The notes: generated by a model not told the origin, from the sequence alone. Positions 8,740-18,531 are shown, counted from the first letter of the stretch. The stretch: 64,000 nucleotides of DNA from CAYFXE01 sp964347035 (GCA_964347035.1 CAYFXE010000010.1:1-64000), one strand, 5' to 3'. Made by a program: numbers and translations.

Positions 8740-11087
8740 GATTCTTGTTCAGTTTCAGTATCTTCGCTTATCGGTAATGTGAAACTGAAGGTTGATCCCT
8801 TTCCAGGTGTACTCGAAACGCCCATCTCTCCTCCGTGCATTTCGACGATTGAACGTGTAATCCAGAGGCCCAAACCCGTCCCGGACACTTCTTGAGTCAT
8901 CGGATTTTCAGCCCGGAAAAATTTGGTGAACAGACGTTTTTGTTCCTGCAGCGACAGCCCTATTCCTGTGTCATTAACTTCGACACAAACCTGGTCTTTC
9001 TCGACTGAGGAACTGATGGATATGTTTCCCTCGGCAGGAGTGTATTTGTGGGCGTTCGAGAGGAGATTCATCAGAACATGAGTGATCCGGTCGGCATCGG
9101 CATAGACAACGGGAAGTTTCGTTCCTATTCTCAATTTTAACATTTGTTTCTTCGCCTCCAACTGGGGCTTCATCGAATCTACAACCCCCTGGATCAAGGC
9201 CTGCAGATCCAACTCGGTTCTCTTCAGTTTGATAGCACCGGATTCGATGCGGGAGACATCCAATAAATCGGTGACAAGCATCGAGAGCCGATGAGCGTTG
9301 CGGTTGACTACCTCTAGAAAATCAGTCTGTTCATCGTTCAATTCTCCCGCATCGCCTTCAAGGAGAAGGTCGACATAACCTACAATCGATGTCAGGGGTG
9401 TGCGCAGCTCATGGGAAACCAAAGAAACAAACTCTGATTTCATCCGGTCGACCTCACGTTCGTGAGTGACATCGCGAAAGACATACAGAATTCCGAGATG
9501 TCGACCGCGAGCCGCTTTGACCAATTTCGAATAGATTTCTAGCTCTCGCCACTGAGGCCACTTCTGGACGGCGATTTCAACCTGAGGGGATTCTCCGTTT
9601 TTCGTGCTTTCATCCAGGCTGACTTTGATGGCTGCTGGGTCGTCAAAGATCCGTTCGAATACAGGAAGAAGGGTAGAAAAATTTTGGTCGATGACCCTCT
9701 TTTTTCTCACCGAAAAGAACTGTTCGAACTGGCGGTTGATAGCCAGGAATTTTCCCTTCGGAGAGATAAGGGCCATCGCCTCACTCGAGGCATCGAGGAT
9801 GGCGCGCATTTGAGCCTGAGCCTGTTCAGATTCAATATACTGAGCTTCAAGTTCCTCCATCATCTTTTGTAGTTTTTCTTCGGCTGCACGGCGGTCGGTG
9901 ATATCCTGTTTGATCGATATGAAATGCTGAATTTTGCCTCTTTTACTCTTAACGGGAGTGATGGTCATTTCTTCGTGATAGTGTGTGCCGTCCTTCCGGC
10001 GGTTGATGAGCTCGCCCTGCCAGACCTTTCCAGACTTTATTGTTTGCCAGAGTTCTTTGTAATAGGCTGGGTCTTGCTTGCCTGACTTCAGAAAGCGCGT
10101 GTTTTGGCCGACTGCTTCATCGGAGGAATAGCCCGTCAGGCGGGTGAAAGCAGGATTGATCCATTGAATCGTTCCCTTGGTGTCAGTAATAATGATGCCG
10201 TTGGCAGCAGCATCTAGCGCTGCGGTATTCACCAGAAGCTGTTCTTCGACCTTCTTCCTCGAGGTGATATCATGGACGATGGCGACTAAATCGGACTTCT
10301 GCCCCCACTTCATGAAGCTTACGGCAAGTTCAACAGGAAAAACACTCCCATCTTGTCGTTTCCCGTTGAATTCCTTCACTTGATTCATACATCCGAGGTC
10401 AATATCAAAAGAAGATTCTGATGATTCAGCCTTTTGTTCTTTGGTACAGATATCTGGGATCAAGAGATCTATGGACTTGCCGCTGATTTCTTCGGCTTTC
10501 CAACCGAACATTTTCTTCCCGGCGGAATTCATCGATTCGATGATGCCTTGATCATCAAAGATGATGATGCCGTCCACAAGACAATCCAGTATTCTGTGGA
10601 TTCGGATCATCTGAAGTTCGGTCTCGGCCAAAGCGGCCAAGTCACGCAGGGTCTCTATATCTCCGGAGTCAAGCTTTCTGGGTCTGTGATCAATAACGCA
10701 CAGGGTTCCCAGATTGTGGCCCTGCGGACCACGGAGAGGCTGTCCGGCATAAAACTGGACACGAGGCTCTCCTGTCACCAGCGGATTATCCGAGAATCTT
10801 GAGTCCTGTTTGGCGTCTTCGACGACGAGAGCCTTATCACTCAGGATAGCATGTCCACAGAAGGAGATCTCGCGAGGTGTTTCTAAAACAGAGATTCCCT
10901 GTTTTGATTTAAACCACTGGCGGTCGGCATCGACGAGACTGATCAGGGCGATCGGAACCTTTATCAGGCGCTTAGCCAGGCGGGTGATCCGGTCGAACCG
11001 CTCCTCGGGTTCTGTATCCAATATTTTAAGGCCGTGTAGCTCCTCGAGCCGTTCTTTTTCATCAGGCGGTTTGGCTGGGCTTTTCAT
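8736..11087 (-). CDS. Cytosolic GAF-PAS-PAS-PAS sensor histidine kinase
   Basis: 783 aa with no membrane segment. A GAF domain covers about residues 27-160. PAS domains follow at about 165-285 and 286-400 (the second with a PAC segment, GYSSDEAVGQNTRFL and FISIKQDITDRR), and a third at about 420-540. The HisKA box has the phosphoacceptor in VSHELRTPLTS. The ATPase domain has the N box NLLSNAHKYTP, DTGIGL and GTGLGLW. It should autophosphorylate on His in response to an intracellular ligand or redox signal. The start overlaps the helicase stop as ATGA, so translation is coupled. The likely partner is the receiver protein at 14845..15231 at the head of the operon. Confidence 0.92.
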   Translation of the reverse strand: MKSPAKPPDEKERLEELHGLKILDTEPEERFDRITRLAKRLIKVPIALISLVDADRQWFKSKQGISVLETPREISFCGHAILSDKALVVEDAKQDSRFSDNPLVTGEPRVQFYAGQPLRGPQGHNLGTLCVIDHRPRKLDSGDIETLRDLAALAETELQMIRIHRILDCLVDGIIIFDDQGIIESMNSAGKKMFGWKAEEISGKSIDLLIPDICTKEQKAESSESSFDIDLGCMNQVKEFNGKRQDGSVFPVELAVSFMKWGQKSDLVAIVHDITSRKKVEEQLLVNTAALDAAANGIIITDTKGTIQWINPAFTRLTGYSSDEAVGQNTRFLKSGKQDPAYYKELWQTIKSGKVWQGELINRRKDGTHYHEEMTITPVKSKRGKIQHFISIKQDITDRRAAEEKLQKMMEELEAQYIESEQAQAQMRAILDASSEAMALISPKGKFLAINRQFEQFFSVRKKRVIDQNFSTLLPVFERIFDDPAAIKVSLDESTKNGESPQVEIAVQKWPQWRELEIYSKLVKAARGRHLGILYVFRDVTHEREVDRMKSEFVSLVSHELRTPLTSIVGYVDLLLEGDAGELNDEQTDFLEVVNRNAHRLSMLVTDLLDVSRIESGAIKLKRTELDLQALIQGVVDSMKPQLEAKKQMLKLRIGTKLPVVYADADRITHVLMNLLSNAHKYTPAEGNISISSSVEKDQVCVEVNDTGIGLSLQEQKRLFTKFFRAENPMTQEVSGTGLGLWITRSIVEMHGGEMGVSSTPGKGSTFSFTLPISEDTETEQES

Positions 11088-14000
11088 TCTAAACCAAGAT
11101 CTTCTTTCATCCCAGAAACGACCGCCCTGATCCAGCCGTTGACCACCAACCTGTCTACGCCTTTAAGTTGTTGAACAAGTTGTCTCCTGAGCTGTGAGGG
11201 AAGATTTTTCCTCGGGTCCTTCGAGTAGACCAGAGGAGCGTGTCTTTCGCCTGGTCCATACCGACCGCTCACTGGGCTCACGGAATATTCATGGGAATGT
11301 TTGATCGCAATAGACTCTTTTCTGAGCCACTTGCCTTCCGATCGGTCGAGGCGCACCTGCGGAGCACTCCCGTAGGCTTTCACGAGTTCATAAATATGAG
11401 TCACCTTGTTCTGGGCCTCCATCAATTCTGCTGTCAATCGGGCTTTTTCCTCTGCTGTGAACTTGCTGATTCTTCCTTTCTTGATCTTGTCTGAAAGGAT
11501 TTTATCTCGATCCGAATCCTTGGCCTTTGATAGGCCTTTACTCTTGAGAGCTAGATCGTGGACTTCGAGGAGTAAGCGGCGGGATGAGTCATCCAAGACT
11601 CTGACGGCTTTGGTTTTATACTGGACTTCTTCCATTTGAGATTGATCGAGTTTATTTGTCCTCGATTTTTCTTCACTCGAGACATGTGAGCCCAGAAGCT
11701 GCATCACCAGGCTGTAACACTCTTTATCCCAGGTCTTCATGGCTCTCATGGCTCTTCCTCTCAGTTGCTGCCAGGCAGTGACGTTCCGGGTGGCCGTGGC
11801 ATCGATCAGCACGTTGGGTCGGATGACATTCCAGCCCGTCCGGGCCCAGGGGGAGACGATGATCACATTCACCGGGAGAGTTTCGGCATCCGTAACCCGG
11901 GCTGTCAAGTCGTACATGAATTGTTTCCGTTCGCCTTGGGCCATTTTAACGACATAAAATTTTTGAAGCTCTCCGCTTACCTGCCGCAGCTCTGCTACTC
12001 GAGCAATGATAAAGTAGGAAGCGATCAGACCATAGTCAAAAAACGTTTTGATCCAGCGGCGGAGATGGAAATTCTTCATGCTTATCCGAGCCAGAATTTT
12101 CGTCTCGATTGAATCCAGCTTTACTTTTTTGATCTCTCTACGGAACGACCGCAGGACTTTTCGGTTGAATTCTCCCGGGCGGGAAGCCCTGATTTTAGAC
12201 AGACCTTGGATGTAGTGGCGCAGTATTTCTCTAAAAGAAGAGTGGAGACTGGAAGTTTGATCCTCTGTCAAGCCCAGGCCCTGGGTCAGCAGACCGAACA
12301 GAGCTTCACCCAACTCTTCCAGCATGATCTCCTGCTTGATAAAACCAGCAATCCTGAGCGGGAGGGGATTTTTCTCTTTCCACGGCATGTAGATTTCACT
12401 CGACAAGACCGCCATCGGGGTGATTTTTTTCTCCCCTAACATCTGGGCAAACACTCCAGCCACTCCTGAATAACCAGGAACGGCCTCGTCCGTGTCCCAG
12501 CGGATACGCTTTCCCCTGTCGAAAACGATCACTCCATTGATTTTCCTGGCTGTGTTTTCAGCAGCCATTATGGATTTAATACTGTCAACCCGACCTTCAC
12601 CGATGCGTAGATAAAAGTTCTTGAGTGATCCATAAAGGCCAACGATGGTCATCGCTAAGCTGTCTTTAACACCCTCAGCGAACATGGATTTAGATATGCT
12701 CTTTTTTTGGAGCTGTCGTAGATCCTCTAAAGGAGATTTAATACCGAAGGACTTCGCTTTGAGTCGATGCAATATATCTGGGAAATAGATGAGTTCCTTA
12801 AGCTCCTGTTTGATTTCCTTGATGTTCCGGAGTATGGCCTGGAACCTCCTTTGTCTGCGTTCCTGTTCTTTTACGGAGAGGGTTTGGATGGCTTCCTCGA
12901 CCAGCTTTTGGTCGGACCAGTTGTTGGCGACTTGAAGAATTGTCAGAAGTGGAAGCTCGGTTAGCTTCATTCCATTCCCTGATTCCCATTCGTGAAAGCG
13001 TTTTGTCAAGGCTTCATCCTGGTCTTTACGTGTCTCATAAAGACCCAAAAAATCTCGTGCCGCAGCCAGACGTTTTTCCAGCGGCATGGAGATAAACCAC
13101 TCCCTTAACTGTTGGCTGCCGACAAGATCGATGAATTCATGGATATTCGATTTGTATTCCTCGATAAGATCCCGGACACGCTTTTCTCTGTCCGAAAAGG
13201 CGAAAGGCACCCCGAATTCAGAGAAAGGCGCCACAAACCCGTAGGCGATCAGGTCCGCTGCCGGAAGAATATAGACGAGTTGAAGACCCAAATCGGTAAA
13301 ACGCTGGCGAAAGGCAGCGGCTGTCCCAGAAAAGCCGATGACACCTCTGATGCTGCCGTCTCGGAGCCATTCGGTGAGGAGACGGGTCACGTCAGCAGAA
13401 ACGCTCCGCAGGTCTTCTACTAATTTGTGCACTTCATCCAGGATGACATACTGGATTTTACTCCCTTGTAGGAATTTCTCTATGGATATGCGATCAAAGC
13501 CTCCCTTGCCGGTCGGTGATCCCAGTTGAGCCAGGGCGGTATAGGTCATCACCAGAATCGCGGGTGAGAATCCCGATCGCTTCTTCGCAAACTCTAGAGC
13601 CGCCGGAGTTCCTGTGAACACGTAATCTGGGGTAATTCTCAGGCCTATGGGCTTGTAGCAGAGTTCACCGACCCATTGCTGCTCGTAATTCACGGTGGGA
13701 ACCAGGATCAAGATGGCCTCTCCTGTGGACATGCCGCGCAGCCAATCCTGGATGCACATCATCCCGATCATGGTTTTTCCGCTGCCTGTCGGGGCTTCGA
13801 TGACTTGGCCTTGGTAGCCGTGGCCGCGGAAGATGGCATAAGCATCGTGCTGGTAAGGACGAGGATAGATAGAGCCAATCAAGTCTTCGTGTCGCCAAGG
13901 TGTGAGATCCGGTGCGATTGATGGCGGCCCCAGGAGCTCGTTGGCTGCGGCGATAAACATGTCTGCTATAATCGTGCTGCAGCCTGTAAAACTTTCGAAA

Positions 14001-14737
14001 AAGCGTTTGAAGGCATCTTTTCTTGTAGCAATGTTCGATAACCCAGGGAATCCACCATGTTCAAACTCCTCGTATAGCTTGGGTCCTAGAAGAGCCATCA
14101 AGCTAGCCTTGTCCAGGTTGATGAAGCTGTATTCCCGTTTTGTCCGGCTGTATCCTTCGGCCTCCTTCTGGACATGACCCTTGGCGATAAAATCCTTAAT
14201 ATTGCTGCGAACAGTCGAAGGCTTTACATCAGCCAGCAGATGCATCTCGTTCACTCGGGAGGTTATGTTTTCAAGATCCAAGGGGCCAGCCGCTTCCTGG
14301 AGAACCTCGATGATCAAATCTCCGATCAGTTGATTGCGTGTTTCTTTGTTCAAGGTGACAGCGAAGGGGACACTGGTGGGAGCAATTTCATGCATGTGGT
14401 GAAGGGGTTGGTGAAGGGTTACCAGGTTATACAGGGCGGCTGTGATCAACGGTTCCCTGCCTCGCCTTAACGCCTGGCGCAGGATACCCAAAGTTCGTCC
14501 ATAGTAATGGGCCAGCGTATAAAACCTCTGGCGCATGCCCTGGATATCTCGCTTCTTCTGCAGGGCTTCGAATTCCTTATGTAAGGCTTTGGCCATATCT
14601 TGGGCCTGCCAGTAGTTCGGAGGTGGAGCTGCCGGAACTTCACAGGCCAAGATAGACGAAGGTTCCATCATAGGTGAGGTTTCCACATCCAGGGCGGGCT
14701 CTAAAGTTTCAGCCTCAAGCTTTTCCGGATCCCTCAT
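11084..14737 (-). CDS. Very large SF2 DEAD/DEAH-type helicase with N-terminal winged helix
   Basis: 1,217 aa. Walker A is EAPTGSGKTMIGMM near residue 318, motif II is VILDEVHKL (DEVH) near 434, motif III-like is FSGTAAA, and motif VI is QQLRGRAMRAM near 994. About 550 residues separate motifs II and VI, so a large helical insertion interrupts the RecA-like core. Residues about 130-210 look like a winged helix (LDLENITSRVNEMH, then VRSNIKDFIAKGHV). No nuclease or methylase motif is seen. The gene lies between a response-regulator gene (107 bp upstream) and the histidine kinase (4-bp overlap downstream), an unusual setting. Substrate (DNA or RNA) and role are unknown. AGGGAGG precedes the start. 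Confidence 0.85.
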   Translation of the reverse strand: MRDPEKLEAETLEPALDVETSPMMEPSSILACEVPAAPPPNYWQAQDMAKALHKEFEALQKKRDIQGMRQRFYTLAHYYGRTLGILRQALRRGREPLITAALYNLVTLHQPLHHMHEIAPTSVPFAVTLNKETRNQLIGDLIIEVLQEAAGPLDLENITSRVNEMHLLADVKPSTVRSNIKDFIAKGHVQKEAEGYSRTKREYSFINLDKASLMALLGPKLYEEFEHGGFPGLSNIATRKDAFKRFFESFTGCSTIIADMFIAAANELLGPPSIAPDLTPWRHEDLIGSIYPRPYQHDAYAIFRGHGYQGQVIEAPTGSGKTMIGMMCIQDWLRGMSTGEAILILVPTVNYEQQWVGELCYKPIGLRITPDYVFTGTPAALEFAKKRSGFSPAILVMTYTALAQLGSPTGKGGFDRISIEKFLQGSKIQYVILDEVHKLVEDLRSVSADVTRLLTEWLRDGSIRGVIGFSGTAAAFRQRFTDLGLQLVYILPAADLIAYGFVAPFSEFGVPFAFSDREKRVRDLIEEYKSNIHEFIDLVGSQQLREWFISMPLEKRLAAARDFLGLYETRKDQDEALTKRFHEWESGNGMKLTELPLLTILQVANNWSDQKLVEEAIQTLSVKEQERRQRRFQAILRNIKEIKQELKELIYFPDILHRLKAKSFGIKSPLEDLRQLQKKSISKSMFAEGVKDSLAMTIVGLYGSLKNFYLRIGEGRVDSIKSIMAAENTARKINGVIVFDRGKRIRWDTDEAVPGYSGVAGVFAQMLGEKKITPMAVLSSEIYMPWKEKNPLPLRIAGFIKQEIMLEELGEALFGLLTQGLGLTEDQTSSLHSSFREILRHYIQGLSKIRASRPGEFNRKVLRSFRREIKKVKLDSIETKILARISMKNFHLRRWIKTFFDYGLIASYFIIARVAELRQVSGELQKFYVVKMAQGERKQFMYDLTARVTDAETLPVNVIIVSPWARTGWNVIRPNVLIDATATRNVTAWQQLRGRAMRAMKTWDKECYSLVMQLLGSHVSSEEKSRTNKLDQSQMEEVQYKTKAVRVLDDSSRRLLLEVHDLALKSKGLSKAKDSDRDKILSDKIKKGRISKFTAEEKARLTAELMEAQNKVTHIYELVKAYGSAPQVRLDRSEGKWLRKESIAIKHSHEYSVSPVSGRYGPGERHAPLVYSKDPRKNLPSQLRRQLVQQLKGVDRLVVNGWIRAVVSGMKEDLGLE

Positions 14738-14844
14738 CTTTACCTCCCTTAGTAAATGCTGGTTTTATGTTTATAGATAAAAATATATTTTGTTTAAGAC
14801 GTGCTTTTACTCTGATCGACGGTTTCCTCTCTTTAGAACCCGGG

Positions 14845-15231
14845 TCAACTGGATATTTTACTTCGCTTGGCGAGATTGATGTTAACCCTATCGATGAGTT
14901 CTGCTGGGCTGAAAGGCTTTTTGATGTAATCATCGGCTCCTTCGGAGAATCCTTTGATCACATCGGCCTCCTCGCCTTTGGCTGTGAGCAAGATCGAAAC
15001 AGGCGCTTCAGCTCCTAATTTTTCCCTGACTTCGGCGATGAGCTCGTAGCCATTCTTTTTGGGCATCATCACGTCCACGATCATGACATCCGGTTTCTCG
15101 GTGAGAGCCAGGTTGAGACCTTCCTCACCATCGCTGGCCGTAAGGACATCGAAGCCGGCTCGACTCAGCTTGATGTTTATAACGCGTCGAATATCAGCCT
15201 CATCGTCGACCGCCAATACGCGGATAGGCAT
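14845..15231 (-). CDS. Single-domain response regulator (CheY-like receiver)
   Basis: 128 aa, essentially one receiver domain and no output domain. The acidic pocket is VDDEAD (D9, D10), the phosphoacceptor is D53 in IVDVMMPKKNG, followed by LLTAKGE (Thr) and KKPFSPAEL (Lys). It should be phosphorylated by a histidine kinase and act through protein contacts. It is the first gene of the operon with the helicase and the PAS kinase, 107 bp upstream of the helicase start. AGGAGG lies upstream of the ATG. It might regulate the helicase directly, but that is only inferred from gene order. Confidence 0.93.
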   Translation of the reverse strand: MPIRVLAVDDEADIRRVINIKLSRAGFDVLTASDGEEGLNLALTEKPDVMIVDVMMPKKNGYELIAEVREKLGAEAPVSILLTAKGEEADVIKGFSEGADDYIKKPFSPAELIDRVNINLAKRSKISS

Positions 15232-15366
15232 ATAAACCTCCTAAAACCGAGATTAATATGTTATGAAAGTCAAAACCCAAGCTAAATCAAATTTATTTTG
15301 TCTGTTGAATTATGTCAAGCGGGAATCCTTAGGCTGATCCAGACCTCGGGATAGCTATGCTTGAAC

Positions 15367-15561
15367 TTACTTTTTTTCGTCCTTACTTTCGTATTTTTTC
15401 TTAAACTCATCCTCAGTACAGATCTCTATCTGTTTTTTCCCTGAGATGACGCCATCCTTGGCCAAAAACTCGCAGGTTAAGCGAGCTTCCTCATAGGTGT
15501 TAAACGTTTTCCATTCCCCCCAGTCGCCGGTTCTCTTTTTATACCGACCATAATATTTCAT
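15367..15561 (-). CDS. Small hypothetical protein, 64 aa
   Basis: The product is hydrophilic and charged, with MKYYGRYKKRTGDWGEWKTF near the start and a lysine-rich tail. It has no signal peptide, membrane segment or cysteine pair (two isolated Cys). GAGGA lies five bases before the ATG, and codon use is like the neighbours, which supports it as real. I do not recognise the family. The 312-bp gap on its 5' side, up to the SDR gene, holds a palindromic repeat at 15657..15809. Confidence 0.55.
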   Translation of the reverse strand: MKYYGRYKKRTGDWGEWKTFNTYEEARLTCEFLAKDGVISGKKQIEICTEDEFKKKYESKDEKK

Positions 15562-15656
15562 GATTTCCTCGCTTACCAGCTTTTTCTCCTGAATATTAAT
15601 ATTATTTAAGCCAGATTATGGCTGTCAACTTAAAATTGGGAAACTAGGGATATAAT

Positions 15657-15809
15657 TAGGGACTGTTCTATTTTTTCGAGCCTGAGTTCCCGCTACCTGC
15701 CTATGCAGGTATAGGCTGAGCAGGTACAGGGTATGTATGGATGAAATTCATTTTACTGGATCCCTGCTTCCGCAGGGATGACAGGGAGGAAAGAATAGAA
15801 CCGTCCCTA
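15657..15809. repeat. Palindromic repeat element of about 153 bp with nested hairpin
   Basis: The outer arms TAGGGACTGTTCTATT (15657..15672) and AATAGAACCGTCCCTA (15794..15809) are complementary with one mismatch. Inside, TCCCTGC (15761..15767) pairs with GCAGGGA (15772..15778) in a GGATCCCTGCTTCCGCAGGG context familiar from dispersed bacterial REP-type repeats, and another short palindrome surrounds CCTGCCTATGCAGG. It lies between the small hypothetical gene and the SDR gene and encodes nothing recognisable. Confidence 0.7.
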
Positions 15810-15873
15810 TTAATTGGAGCTGTTAATTGACCAAAGACTGGGGGTGTGATATAAACTTCTAAATACTCCATCC

Positions 15874-16857
15874 ATGAAAATTGCAGTCTCTGGTGCCAAC
15901 GGTCACATCGGAGCTAATCTCTGTCGGAAACTCATCGAACAAGGACATCAAGTCCGAGCCTTGGTTCATCGGAACGACCAAGGAATCAGAGGGCTCCCGC
16001 TGGATTTAATCCAAGGGGACCTGATGAATCTCGCCTCTCTTTTTCTTTTAGTTGAGGACACAGAGATTGTCTTTCATCTGGCTGCGGTCATCTCCATCAA
16101 GGCCAAAAGAAAAGACGAAATTTTTGAGAAAAACGTAAGAGGGACAGAAAACATTATCAAGGCTGCCCAGAAAGCGCGAGTCCGAAGGTTTATCCATTTC
16201 AGCACCATCCATGCTCTTGAACATCAGCCTTTTGATCAGCCGCTAGACGAATGCCGCCCTCTAGCCATCGAAGATAATATCATATACAGCCAATCCAAAG
16301 CGCAGGCTGAAGAGATCATGCAGGAGTCCATCAAAGCCGGGTTAGATGCTGTCATCCTCAACCCGACCGCTGTCATCGGGCCGTATGATTTCACTCCCTC
16401 CTTATTGGGCAGGGCACTGATACAAATGTATCTTGGGAAACTCCCGGCTTTGGTTCAGGGAGGCTATGATTGGGTCGATGTGAGGGATGTCGTAAATGCG
16501 GCGATATCTTCTATCGAAAAAGGGAAGACAGGGCAACGGTATATTCTCTCCGGTCATTGGCGGAGCATGAGGGACTTGGCCCTTTCGATTTCTATGTACA
16601 GCCAAAAGAAGCCTCCACACCTTTCGATCCCGATTTGGCTGGCTCAAATTGCCCTGCCATTCCTGAGGCTCTATTGCAAAGTGAACGGCACCGAGCCCCT
16701 CTATACACGAGATTCATTGACAATTCTCCAAATGGGACACAAGAATATCTCCCATAAAAAAGCCAGCATAGATCTTGCATTTAGTTCGAGGCCAATAGAA
16801 CATACCATCAAAGATACAATTGATTGGTTTAGGGAAAACGGCTTTTTAACTGCTTAA
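15874..16857 (+). CDS. NAD(P)-dependent epimerase/dehydratase, extended SDR family
   Basis: 327 aa. The Rossmann dinucleotide site at the N-terminus is SGANGHIG (TGxxGxxG type) and the catalytic Tyr-Lys pair is YSQSKAQAE near residue 138. FHLAAVIS and ILNPTAVIGPYDF are typical of the atypical/extended SDRs that include dihydroflavonol reductases and 3-beta-hydroxysteroid dehydrogenase-like enzymes. It is followed 11 bp later by a steroid-5-alpha-reductase-like membrane enzyme, so a sterol or isoprenoid-ketone substrate is plausible. That is inference; many SDRs of this type act on sugars or polyketide-like carbonyls. Confidence 0.88.
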   Translation: MKIAVSGANGHIGANLCRKLIEQGHQVRALVHRNDQGIRGLPLDLIQGDLMNLASLFLLVEDTEIVFHLAAVISIKAKRKDEIFEKNVRGTENIIKAAQKARVRRFIHFSTIHALEHQPFDQPLDECRPLAIEDNIIYSQSKAQAEEIMQESIKAGLDAVILNPTAVIGPYDFTPSLLGRALIQMYLGKLPALVQGGYDWVDVRDVVNAAISSIEKGKTGQRYILSGHWRSMRDLALSISMYSQKKPPHLSIPIWLAQIALPFLRLYCKVNGTEPLYTRDSLTILQMGHKNISHKKASIDLAFSSRPIEHTIKDTIDWFRENGFLTA

Positions 16858-16868
16858 ACCGATAAAAT

Positions 16869-17627
16869 ATGACCGAAAATACATTTTATGCAGTCGTGTA
16901 CGCCTGGCTGGCTCTAGGCATCCTCGTCTTCCCGCTGCTCTTGAAAATCCCTGCCCCTTACGGACGCCATACCAGATCTGGCTGGGGGATAGCGGTGCCG
17001 AATCACCTGGGATGGCTGATCATGGAATTTCCGGCCCTGGTTGTTTTCGTCTATTTCTTCTTAGCTGGAACCGTAGTGCAAACTACAGCAACCTGGTTTT
17101 TTTTCGCCCTCTGGGCTATCCACTACTCAAACCGCTCCTTTGTTTTCCCCTTCCGGCTGAAGACCGCACAGAAGAGAATGCCGGTTATAATCATGTTTAT
17201 GGCATTTATTTTTAATATCGTCAACGGATTTATCTGCGGCCATTACTTCGGATCCTTCGCTCCTCGTTATAGCTCAGCCTGGCTGATTGATCCTCGCTTT
17301 CTGATTGGTATGATTTTGTTTTTCACTGGTTTAGGCCTCAACTGGTCTTCCGACCATATTCTCCTGGGATTGAGAGAATCAGGAATGTCTGATTATTCTG
17401 TTCCCTTCGGGGGCATGTTCAGGTATGTATCCTGCCCGAATTTTTTAGGAGAAATCATAGAATGGGGTGGCTTCGCCTTGATGACCTGGTCTCTCCCGAC
17501 CCTTGCTTTTTTCGTTTGGACCCTGTCCAACCTCATCCCCAGAGCTTTGGATCATCATGCCTGGTATAAAAAACAATTTAGAGATTATCCTTCCTCCCGA
17601 AAAGCCCTCATCCCTTTCTTGATTTGA
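16869..17627 (+). CDS. Steroid 5-alpha-reductase-like integral membrane protein (3-oxo-5-alpha-steroid 4-dehydrogenase family)
   Basis: 252 aa with about six or seven hydrophobic segments. The C-terminal signature YVSCPNFLGEIIEWGGFA, then DHHAWYKKQFRDYPSSRKAL and IPFLI, is the SRD5A/DUF1295-type reductase domain that reduces conjugated C=C bonds of steroid or polyprenoid enones with NADPH. It starts 11 bp after the SDR gene, so the two may work in sequence on one lipid ketone. No sterol genes are visible around it. The family is secure from the C-terminal motif; the substrate is not. Confidence 0.88.
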   Translation: MTENTFYAVVYAWLALGILVFPLLLKIPAPYGRHTRSGWGIAVPNHLGWLIMEFPALVVFVYFFLAGTVVQTTATWFFFALWAIHYSNRSFVFPFRLKTAQKRMPVIIMFMAFIFNIVNGFICGHYFGSFAPRYSSAWLIDPRFLIGMILFFTGLGLNWSSDHILLGLRESGMSDYSVPFGGMFRYVSCPNFLGEIIEWGGFALMTWSLPTLAFFVWTLSNLIPRALDHHAWYKKQFRDYPSSRKALIPFLI

Positions 17628-17703
17628 CCGTAATTTCCCACCATGGTATATAAAACTTATCAGGCGGTGCTGGGAAAAAATAAGATATCAAAGGAATAAA
17701 AGA

Positions 17704-18492
17704 GTGAAGATAATCGATTTATCTGAAGAGCATCAAAAAGAATACTTTCTCTGCCTCGAGGACTGGTCAGGAGAGATGGAAGAGGCTGGAGATCACAAAG
17801 AGGTCTGGTACAACAGGATGAGGAACATGGGCCTCGGTGTTAAGCTTGCTGTAGATGATGATGGCAAAGTTGGAGGAATGATCCAGTATTTGCCGGTCGA
17901 GCAGTCTTTCATAGAAGGGGAGGACATCTATTTTATTCATTGTATATGGGTTCACGGCTATAAAAAGGGTAGAGGCAATTTTCAGAAGAAAGGAATGGGA
18001 AAAGCTTTGCTTAAAGCGGCAGAAGAGGATGCCGAATCAAAAGGAGCAAAAGGTATAGCCGCTTGGGGAATTTCTCTTCCCTTATGGATGAAAGCCTCAT
18101 GGTTTAAAAAACATGGTTATAGAAAGGCTGATAAGGTGGGTTCGTTGGTGCTTGTCTGGAAATCCTTCACAGCTGATGCTGTCCCTCCAAAATGGATTAA
18201 ACAAAGAAAAAAACCAGAACTGACACCTGGAAAAGTCACGGTGACTGCCTTTATCAACGGTTGGTGTCCAGGTCAGAACTTGGCCTTCGAAAGGGCAAAG
18301 AGAGCAGCCTCAGAATTCGGGGATAAAGTGTTTTTTCGAGAAATCAACACACTTGATCGAAATGTCTTTTTAGAATGGGGAATTGTCGATGGATTATTTA
18401 TTGACAATAAGAAAGTTAGAACAGGACCTCCCCCATCTTATAAAAGAATAAAGAGGAAGATAGAGAAGCGTGTCAAAAGACTGAGGCGATAA
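17704..18492 (+). CDS. GNAT acetyltransferase with C-terminal YoaP-like domain
   Basis: 262 aa from a GTG start at 17704. The first about 160 residues form a GNAT fold: VHGYKKGRGNFQKKGMGKAL is the acetyl-CoA loop region (Q/RxxGxG/A type), followed by LLKAAEEDAESKGAKG. The C-terminal about 90 residues (VTVTAFINGWCPGQNLAFER, then FREINTLDR) match the thioredoxin-like YoaP domain fused to acetyltransferases in Bacillus YoaP. The lone Cys in GWCPG is in thioredoxin-like position. Substrate unknown. It stands between two unrelated single genes. Confidence 0.8.
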   Translation: MKIIDLSEEHQKEYFLCLEDWSGEMEEAGDHKEVWYNRMRNMGLGVKLAVDDDGKVGGMIQYLPVEQSFIEGEDIYFIHCIWVHGYKKGRGNFQKKGMGKALLKAAEEDAESKGAKGIAAWGISLPLWMKASWFKKHGYRKADKVGSLVLVWKSFTADAVPPKWIKQRKKPELTPGKVTVTAFINGWCPGQNLAFERAKRAASEFGDKVFFREINTLDRNVFLEWGIVDGLFIDNKKVRTGPPPSYKRIKRKIEKRVKRLRR

Positions 18493-18531
18493 AATGTTAG
18501 ATGCTGTTGTAAACATTATTACCAAAAATTG

